Assembly: GCA_017534885.1 (NCBI GenBank)
Contig: JAFXVR010000063.1
Location: forward strand, 1-64,000
Length of the DNA stretch: 64,000 bases
Direction: 5' to 3'
Origin: Clostridia bacterium
Lineage (GTDB): Bacteria; Bacillota; Clostridia; Christensenellales; Aristaeellaceae
Positions 58,159-64,000 of this stretch are shown here, one piece after another. Both the position numbers and the translations under genes were made by a program. Within the stretch, counting starts at the first letter, position 1, and each line of letters begins with the position of its first letter. The notes under the pieces are model-generated. The model searched no databases and had not been told where the DNA came from. It saw only the letters and a program-made list of their open reading frames with translations.

Positions 58159-59039
58159 TCACCAAGCGGAGAACGCCGTATCTGTTCCTGCTGCCTTACC
58201 TGATTCTGTTCACGGTCTTTATCATCATCCCAACGGTGATGGCCATTGGCCTGAGCTTCACCAACTACAACGCGGTGCAGACGCCCCGGTTTGTGGGCCT
58301 GACCAACTACATCAACCTCCTGACCCAGGATACCATCTTCCTGCAGTATGTTCTGCCCAACACCATTCTCTTCAGCCTGGTGGTGGGACCGGTGGGGTAT
58401 ATGCTGGCCTTTTTCCTGGCCTGGTCGCTGAGCCAGCTGACCAAGCTGCCCCGCACCATACTGGCGCTGATCCTGTACAGCCCCAGCATGACCTTAGGCG
58501 TGGCCATGACGGTGATGTGGCGGGTGGTGTTCCTGGGCAACCAGAGCGGCATCGCCAACTATGTGCTGACCCAGCTGGGCGTCATCACCGAGCCCATTGT
58601 CTGGATGTTCAACACCACCTACATCATGCCCATTGTGATCATCGTAGCCCTGTGGGGCAGCATGGGTGTGGGCTTCCTGGCCATGCTGGCGGGCCTGCTG
58701 GACGTGAACCCGGAGCTGTACGAGGCCGCGGCCATCGACGGGGTGCGCAACCGCTTCCAGGAAGTGTTTTACATCACCATTCCCAGCATGAAGCCCCAGA
58801 TGCTCTTTGGCGCGGTGATGAGCATTGTGAACGCCTTCCAGGCGGGCAACATCGGCGTGATGCTCACGGGCTCCAACCCCACGCCCCAGTATGCCGCCCA
58901 GCTCATGACCAACCACATCGAGGATTACGGCTTCACCCGCTATGAAATGGGCTATGCCGCCGCGGTATCCGTGGGGCTGCTGGCGCTGATTTACGCCTTC
59001 TCGTACGTCGCGCGGCTGCTGTTTGCGGAAAAAGAATGA
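58155..59039 (+). CDS. Sugar ABC transporter permease (LplB/UgpA type)
   Basis: A 294-residue permease with six membrane helices, starting '[20 protein letters not shown]'. The cytoplasmic EAA loop is '[20 protein letters not shown]' (about residues 195-215) followed by 'IPSMKPQ', where the ATPase docks. It is the first of two subunits and overlaps the binding-protein gene by 4 nt. No ATPase gene is visible in the operon, so a shared MsmX-type ATPase is expected from elsewhere. Confidence 0.93.
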   Translation: MITKRRTPYLFLLPYLILFTVFIIIPTVMAIGLSFTNYNAVQTPRFVGLTNYINLLTQDTIFLQYVLPNTILFSLVVGPVGYMLAFFLAWSLSQLTKLPRTILALILYSPSMTLGVAMTVMWRVVFLGNQSGIANYVLTQLGVITEPIVWMFNTTYIMPIVIIVALWGSMGVGFLAMLAGLLDVNPELYEAAAIDGVRNRFQEVFYITIPSMKPQMLFGAVMSIVNAFQAGNIGVMLTGSNPTPQYAAQLMTNHIEDYGFTRYEMGYAAAVSVGLLALIYAFSYVARLLFAEKE

Positions 59040-59055
59040 GGAAGGGGGAATTTGA

Positions 59056-59925
59056 ATGGCTGCCATTGGCGGAACCCGGGTGAACCCAAAGAAATTCCAC
59101 AAAAATCAGATTCCCTTCTACCTGTATCTCGTTCCCATCGCCATCTTCATGGGCCTGCCCATTGTGTACATCATCAATCACGCCTTCAAGCCCATGGACG
59201 AGCTGTTCGCCTTCCCACCGCGGTTTTTCGTGTCCCACCCTTCCCTGATCAATTTCCGCAACCTGTTCCAGGCGGCGGGAACGTCCTCAATCCCCCTGAG
59301 CCGCTACGTGTTCAACAGCCTGCTGGTAACGGCGGCGGTGGTGTTTCTGAGCGTGCTCATCAGCACCATGGCGGCCTTTGCCCTGAGCAAAATGCGCTTC
59401 AAGCTCAAGAACACCATTTTCGAGATCAACAACCTGGCGCTCATGTTCGTGGCCACGGCGGTGACCATTCCGCGCTACCTCACCATCTCCAGCATAGGCA
59501 TCCTGGACACCTACTGGGCCCACATCCTGCCCCAGGTGGCCATGCCCGTGTGCCTGTTCCTGATCAAGCAGTTTGTGGACGGCGTGCCCAATTCCCTGAT
59601 CGAGGCGGCGCAGCTGGAGGGCGCGGGCAGCTTCACGGTGTACCGGAAGATCATCATTCCCCTGATCAAGCCCGCCATCGCCACCGGCGCCATCCTGGTG
59701 TTCCAGAATGTGTGGAACAACATTGAGACCTCCAGCCTGTTCACCTCCTCCGAGGGCGTCCGCACCTTGGCCTTCTACATGAACACGCTCAGCACCGTCG
59801 GCACGGTGCAGGGCCAGGGCATGGCGGCGGCGGCGGCCTTGATCATGTTCATTCCCAATCTGCTCCTGTTCATCGTCATGCAGTCCAGCGTGATGAACAC
59901 CATGGCGCACAGCGGCCTCAAGTGA
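59056..59925 (+). CDS. Carbohydrate ABC transporter permease (LplC/YtcP type)
   Basis: The second permease, 289 residues, six helices. The first helix is 'FYLYLVPIAIFMGLPIVYII', and the EAA loop is 'IEAAQLEGAGSFTVYRKIIIP'. The 'FKPMDELFAFPPRFFVSHPS' segment after helix 1 is the usual extracytoplasmic loop of this subfamily. It lies 16 nt after its partner with a GAAGGGGG ribosome site. The pair makes the pore for arabino-oligosaccharide import. Confidence 0.93.
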   Translation: MAAIGGTRVNPKKFHKNQIPFYLYLVPIAIFMGLPIVYIINHAFKPMDELFAFPPRFFVSHPSLINFRNLFQAAGTSSIPLSRYVFNSLLVTAAVVFLSVLISTMAAFALSKMRFKLKNTIFEINNLALMFVATAVTIPRYLTISSIGILDTYWAHILPQVAMPVCLFLIKQFVDGVPNSLIEAAQLEGAGSFTVYRKIIIPLIKPAIATGAILVFQNVWNNIETSSLFTSSEGVRTLAFYMNTLSTVGTVQGQGMAAAAALIMFIPNLLLFIVMQSSVMNTMAHSGLK

Positions 59926-59934
59926 GGAGGGAGG

Positions 59935-61983
59935 ATGAAGATGAAAAGAAGAATCGCCGTCCTGCTCCTGCTGATGACCGCCCTGGCAGCCTGCGCCTAT
60001 CCCGCCCAGGCTCAGATGCCCTACAGAACCTTCACCTTGGGCGTCAATCAGGAGCTGGTGGAAACCCAGACGGCCTATGAGCCCGTGCGCTCCATGACAA
60101 GGTTTGGCGAACTGACCCTCAAGGACCCCCAGGACCTGCGCATGGGCCCGGACGGGAACCTCTACATCGCCGACACGGGCAACAAGCGCATCCTGGTGGT
60201 GTCCCGGGAAGGAGAGCTGATCCGGGAAATCAAGGACAAAAAGAACTTCAAGACGCCCAGCGGCGTCAACGTGGACGCGGACGGCAATATCTACGTGGCG
60301 GATGAAAGCGCCCGGGCCGTGCTGGTGTACAGCAGGGAGGGGGAGCTGATCCGCACCTGGTCAAAGCCCACCCATCCCCTCTTCGGGGAAACCGCTCCCT
60401 ATAAGCCGCGCAAGGTGGTCATCGACAAGCGGGGCAATCTGTACATCTGCTCCAAGGGCAACACCAACGGCATCGTGCAGATTTCCCCGGCGGGGGAGGG
60501 CGAGTTCCTGGGCTACTACGGGGCCAACACTTCCAGCGTCACCCTGCTCACCGCCATTAGAAAAGCCGTTTTTACCGATCAGCAGCTGTCCTCCATTGCG
60601 GGTATCGTGCCCATCAGCGTGGAAAACCTCTGCATCGATGAAAAGGGCATGGTGTACGCCGTATCCCAGACCAACGATGAGCGCAGCCTGCGCCGCCTGA
60701 ACGTGGCTGGCCGGAACACCCTGACCCCCGACTACTGGACGGAGCTCACCTCCGCCGTGGCGGTGACGGCGCAGGGCTCGGTGTTCACCGCCAACGCCAA
60801 CGGCCGCATCGTGGAGTACACCTCCGAGGGCGATATGCTCTTCGTCTTTGGCGCCTTCGACCGGGGCGACCAGCGGGTGGGCACCTTCAAATCCGTCACC
60901 GGCATGGTGGTAGATGAAGCTTACCGCCTGTATGTGCTGGACAGTGTGCTGTGCAGCATCCAGGTGCTGGAGCCCACGGAATTCACCAGCCTGGTGCACG
61001 AGGCCTTCGCGCTGTTCCAGGACGGCAAATACGCCGCCAGCAAGGCACCCTGGGCGGAAGTGCAGAGAATGAACAGCCTGTTCACCTACGCCAACACCGG
61101 CATGGGCGAGGCCCTCTACCGGGAAGGGGAATACGAAGAGGCCCTTCAGAACTTCCGCAACAGCGGCAGCCGGCAGGGCTATTCCGACGCCTACTGGGAG
61201 CTGCGATCCAACTGGCTGCACACGAACGTGGGCACCATCCTGATCGCGCTGGCGGCCCTGATCGCGGTGGTTCAGGTGATCAAGGCGGTCAACAAAAGGA
61301 CAGGGTTTTTGAAACCCCTGGGGCGGGCGAAAGAGCGGATCGGCAATGTGAGAATCGTCAGCCGGACGGGCTGGGCCTTCCGGATGCTGACCAATCCCTA
61401 TGACTGCTGCTACGGCATCAAGCATGAGGGCCGGGCCGGGTACGTCAGCGCCGCGGTGATCCTGCTGATTTACTTCATCCTGTTCGTCATCAGCAAGTAT
61501 TTCAGCGGTTTCCTGTTCAAGACGGTGCAGGAAGGGCAGCTCGAGGTGCTCAACGACTTCCTCACCTTCTTCGGAGCCTGGCTGCTGCTGGTCATCTGTT
61601 GCTATCTGGTGTGCACCATCAAGGACGGCGAGGCGAGATTCAGGGATCTGTTCATCGGCAGCGCCTACATCCTGGCGCCCATGATCGTCTTCCTGCCCAT
61701 CCGCATTCTGCTCACCAACGTGCTCACCTACAACGAGGCCTTCTTCATCACCCTGATCGACGTGATCAGCTACGGCTGGACGGGGCTGCTCATCCTGCTG
61801 ATGATCATGTACCTGAACGACTATTCTTTCAGGCGCACCCTGTCCATCGTGGTGCTGACCCTGTTCACGGTGCTGGTGACGGTGGCGCTGCTGTTTGTGA
61901 TCTATGTGCTGATCAACCAGCTGGTCAACTTCATTTCGGGAATATACGGAGAGGTGGTGTATCGCTTTGTTCGCAGGACGTAA
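59935..61983 (+). CDS. NHL-propeller/TPR protein with YIP1-type membrane domain
   Basis: A 682-residue protein with three parts. The N-terminal signal/anchor 'RIAVLLLLMTALAACAYPAQA' contains the lipobox-like LAAC. Six or so NHL repeats form a propeller (residues ~40-350; 'LRMGPDGNLYIADTGNKRIL', 'VNVDADGNIYVADESARAVL'). Helical TPR-like repeats follow (~355-420: 'GMGEALYREGEYEEALQNF'). After a helix near 435-455 comes a YIP1-like domain with five membrane helices to the end. The same gene accompanies large binding proteins and DUF5696 genes in Firmicute sugar loci; function unknown. ATG 59935 or 59941 may be used (GGAGGGAGG upstream). Confidence 0.85.
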   Translation: MKMKRRIAVLLLLMTALAACAYPAQAQMPYRTFTLGVNQELVETQTAYEPVRSMTRFGELTLKDPQDLRMGPDGNLYIADTGNKRILVVSREGELIREIKDKKNFKTPSGVNVDADGNIYVADESARAVLVYSREGELIRTWSKPTHPLFGETAPYKPRKVVIDKRGNLYICSKGNTNGIVQISPAGEGEFLGYYGANTSSVTLLTAIRKAVFTDQQLSSIAGIVPISVENLCIDEKGMVYAVSQTNDERSLRRLNVAGRNTLTPDYWTELTSAVAVTAQGSVFTANANGRIVEYTSEGDMLFVFGAFDRGDQRVGTFKSVTGMVVDEAYRLYVLDSVLCSIQVLEPTEFTSLVHEAFALFQDGKYAASKAPWAEVQRMNSLFTYANTGMGEALYREGEYEEALQNFRNSGSRQGYSDAYWELRSNWLHTNVGTILIALAALIAVVQVIKAVNKRTGFLKPLGRAKERIGNVRIVSRTGWAFRMLTNPYDCCYGIKHEGRAGYVSAAVILLIYFILFVISKYFSGFLFKTVQEGQLEVLNDFLTFFGAWLLLVICCYLVCTIKDGEARFRDLFIGSAYILAPMIVFLPIRILLTNVLTYNEAFFITLIDVISYGWTGLLILLMIMYLNDYSFRRTLSIVVLTLFTVLVTVALLFVIYVLINQLVNFISGIYGEVVYRFVRRT

Positions 61984-64000
61984 GGCGCTCCTTCTTCTCC
62001 TGATGCTGTTCCTGGCGGCCTGCCCCTTCGCCGGAGCGGAGGAAGCCCCCGCCCTGCCCGAGGGCTATGAACCCATCGCCGAAAACAGCCGGTTCAACCT
62101 GTACCTGAAGCGGGATACCTTGGCTCTGATCGTGGAATCAAAGGAAAGCGGCAGGCTGCTCTATTCCACCGTGCAGAATCCGGACGAGATGAAGGACAAC
62201 GCCACCTGGAAGGGCTTCTACCAGAGCGGCCTGGTGATGGAATACCTGGACGGGGTGAAAACCATTCCCCTTCAGGCCGATTTCATCAACACGGCCAGCG
62301 AAATCGATCTGACGCTGACCGGGGACGGATACACGGCCAAAGTCACCTATCCCGACATCAGCATCAGCTATGAAGTGACCCTGAAGATGGACGAGCTGGG
62401 CTTCAGCGTATCCATCCCCCGCGACAGGATCGTGGAAGGAAACCCGGATGCCTACGCCGTGGCCAGCTTCTATGTGTATCCCTTCATGGGCTACAGCTAT
62501 CTGGGCGAGGATACGGGCTACATGATCATCCCGGACGGCCAGGGCGCCCTGATCGAGCTCAAGGACAACGAGGAGCGCTTCTCTTCCCCTTTTGACCGGG
62601 CGGTATACGGCACCAACATCGGCGTGGAAGCCAGCGTATACAGCGACTGGAGCATGGACGCGGAACAGGTGCTCCTGCCCGCCTTCGGCATGGTGCATGA
62701 GGACGACGGCATGGCGGTGCTGGGTTTCATTGAAAACGGCGACGCCGCGGCCCGGATCATGGCCTATCCCAACGGCGTGCGCATGAAGTTCGACTGGGTG
62801 TGCGCCAAGTACCTCTACCGCCTGGTTTACTCCCAGCCCACCGGCCCCAATTCCTCCACCATCTCCATGCGCACCGAGCATGCCCGGGATATCGACATCC
62901 AGCAGCAGTTTCTGCTGGAGGACGGGGACAGGGCCAGCTACGCGGGTCTGGCCTGCGCCCTGCGGGAGTACATGACCGAAAAGGGCTATTTTGGCGAAGC
63001 CGACCCCACCACCTTTGATATCGCGGTGGATTTCCTGGGCGCGGAAACGGAAAACTATGTATTGGGCAAACTGAGCGTGCCCATGACGACCTTTTCCCAG
63101 GCCGCGGAGATCCTGGAGGACCTGGCGGAACGCGGCGTCAGCGGCATCAGCGTCACCTGCCGGGGCTGGCAGGAGGGAGGCCTGAGCGGCGCCCTGCCCA
63201 CCGACGCCTATGCCCCCGCGGGCAGCCTGGGCGGGAGCGGCGGCCTGCAGCAGCTGATCGAAAGGGCGGGAAAGCTCGGTGATCGGCTGTCCCTGGAGGC
63301 GGATTTCCTGCATCTGAACATCGAAACCCACCCGCTGCTGTTCTACTCCAGCTTCAAGATGATCACCTCCCAGACCTGGAGCCGCCCCACCTTCGGCAAG
63401 GTGTACGACACCATGTACCTGCTGTCTCCCGCCAAAACGCTGGAGATCGGCCGGAACACGCTGAATCAGCTGGCCCGGCACGGTGTGCCCGGCGTTTCCC
63501 TGATCGGGATCACCTCCCTGATGAGCGATTACTACGAGAGCGATCACTATCAGGACAGCGCCAGGATGATGACCGAGTATGAGACGCTGGTGGAGGAAGC
63601 GGCGGAGCAGCTGGAGGCCTCCCTGAGCCAGGCCAACTGCTACCTGTGGCGGCACGCGGCGGCGCTGAAAAAGATGCCCATCACGGGATCCAATTACAGC
63701 TATGTGAAGCGGGACATTCCCTTCCTGGCGATCGCGGTCAGCGGGAAGATTCCCTTCTACACGGAATACATGAATTTCCAGGCCAATACCCACCGGTATT
63801 TCCTGCACCTGGTGGAGCAGGGAAACCGCCCCACCTTCCTGCTGACGGCGGAGGATCCCATCAAGCTGCAGAACACCAACAGCAACGACATGTATTCTTC
63901 CCGGTATGAACTGTACCAGGAGCTGATCCCGGCATGGTATCAGGAGCTGAAGGCCCTGCACGACCAGCTGGGCGCATCCCAGATTGTGGACCATGTGTCC
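61967..64000 (+). CDS. DUF5696 family secreted protein (partial, runs off the window)
   Basis: The first 678 codons are open to the right edge. Probable start TTG 61967, inside the end of the upstream gene (17-nt overlap), with GGAGAGGTGG 9 nt before it; ATG 62003 is the fallback. The N-terminal signal 'ALLLLLMLFLAACPFAGA' has a lipobox-like LAAC. The body has 'NLYLKRDTLALIVESKESG', a 'YGTNIG' segment and a long 'TIM-barrel-like' central part ('GVSGISVTCRGWQEGG', 'RLSLEADFLHLNIE'), as in DUF5696 proteins of sugar loci. A glycoside hydrolase-like role is suspected from the fold only. The 3' end is outside the window. Confidence 0.85.
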   Translation, partial: MFAGRKALLLLLMLFLAACPFAGAEEAPALPEGYEPIAENSRFNLYLKRDTLALIVESKESGRLLYSTVQNPDEMKDNATWKGFYQSGLVMEYLDGVKTIPLQADFINTASEIDLTLTGDGYTAKVTYPDISISYEVTLKMDELGFSVSIPRDRIVEGNPDAYAVASFYVYPFMGYSYLGEDTGYMIIPDGQGALIELKDNEERFSSPFDRAVYGTNIGVEASVYSDWSMDAEQVLLPAFGMVHEDDGMAVLGFIENGDAAARIMAYPNGVRMKFDWVCAKYLYRLVYSQPTGPNSSTISMRTEHARDIDIQQQFLLEDGDRASYAGLACALREYMTEKGYFGEADPTTFDIAVDFLGAETENYVLGKLSVPMTTFSQAAEILEDLAERGVSGISVTCRGWQEGGLSGALPTDAYAPAGSLGGSGGLQQLIERAGKLGDRLSLEADFLHLNIETHPLLFYSSFKMITSQTWSRPTFGKVYDTMYLLSPAKTLEIGRNTLNQLARHGVPGVSLIGITSLMSDYYESDHYQDSARMMTEYETLVEEAAEQLEASLSQANCYLWRHAAALKKMPITGSNYSYVKRDIPFLAIAVSGKIPFYTEYMNFQANTHRYFLHLVEQGNRPTFLLTAEDPIKLQNTNSNDMYSSRYELYQELIPAWYQELKALHDQLGASQIVDHVS

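Noticed and set aside
62138..63994. 618-codon open frame on the minus strand
   Set aside because: It is the opposite strand of the DUF5696 gene, rich in H, G, V and Q as expected from a GC-rich shadow, with no recognisable domain.
1..64000. tRNA, rRNA or tmRNA genes
   Set aside because: None was recognised on either strand by eye; a covariance-model scan would be decisive.

Overview
The window looks like chromosomal DNA of a high-GC anaerobic Bacillota (Clostridia), probably a gut or rumen commensal. The reasons are strong AGGAGG-type ribosome sites, TTGACA/TATAAT promoters, and gene sets typical of Clostridia: FeoA-FeoA-FeoB plus a Cys-rich partner, MutS2, ZapA next to a U32 peptidase, HemZ and HemW, BspA-type leucine-rich repeat proteins, a Cna-B surface protein, and the solute-binding protein/YIP1/DUF5696 sugar locus. 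A Christensenellales/Aristaeellaceae-like host is a guess. No rRNA, tRNA, CRISPR array or complete insertion sequence was found.

Layout. 0-1 kb: inverted repeats and a membrane protein. 1.2-4.5 kb: ferrous-iron uptake operon behind a promoter carrying a DtxR-like operator. 4.6-8 kb: metallophosphoesterase, Pr6Pr membrane protein, two GNATs and an MBL hydrolase. 8-13.1 kb (minus): solute-binding protein, galactokinase-family kinase, wrecked PIN toxin-antitoxin pair, serine hydrolase and small LRR protein. 13.1-18.1 kb: sensor kinase divergent from a large LRR protein, a methyltransferase, and intergenic heptamer arrays. 18.1-24.6 kb (minus): response regulator, MutS2, U32 peptidase, ZapA, cyclophilin. 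25-32.3 kb (plus): DUF1015, P-loop kinase, LepA, SLOG protein, HemW, three DUF5684 paralogues. 32.3-39.6 kb (minus): CofE-like ligase, SpoU methylase, a BglII/BstYI-type restriction-modification pair, FtsY, RecQ, LPG-synthase-like membrane protein. 40-43 kb: Cna-B adhesin. 43.3-46 kb (minus): lactonase, degenerate EAL protein, GNAT. 46.3-48.2 kb: DUF3237 protein and HemZ. 48.3-51 kb: an AT-richer insert (XRE regulator, unknown protein, LRR protein). 51-52.6 kb: glucose-6-phosphate isomerase. 52.8-64 kb: an arabinan-type polysaccharide operon (two GH43 enzymes, ABC transporter, NHL/YIP1 protein, DUF5696) running off the right edge.

How the genes fit together. The right-hand operon reads as a complete arabinan scavenging unit: secreted endo-arabinanase, very large binding protein, two permeases, cytoplasmic GH43 enzyme, and two membrane/secreted accessory proteins, all behind one promoter with a LacI-type palindrome. 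The restriction-modification pair sits inside the ftsY/trmH-like gene string with tight spacing, and looks acquired.

The most unusual signals are not protein families. They are (i) intergenic arrays of 7-bp repeats in several sequence families that recur in the same order; (ii) a 120-bp hairpin element present twice, both times inside such arrays; (iii) a hairpin lying exactly between a strong Shine-Dalgarno and the lepA start; (iv) a likely AUA start overlapping the upstream stop as ATAA; and (v) a perfect 18-bp palindrome holding both -35 boxes of a divergent promoter pair.
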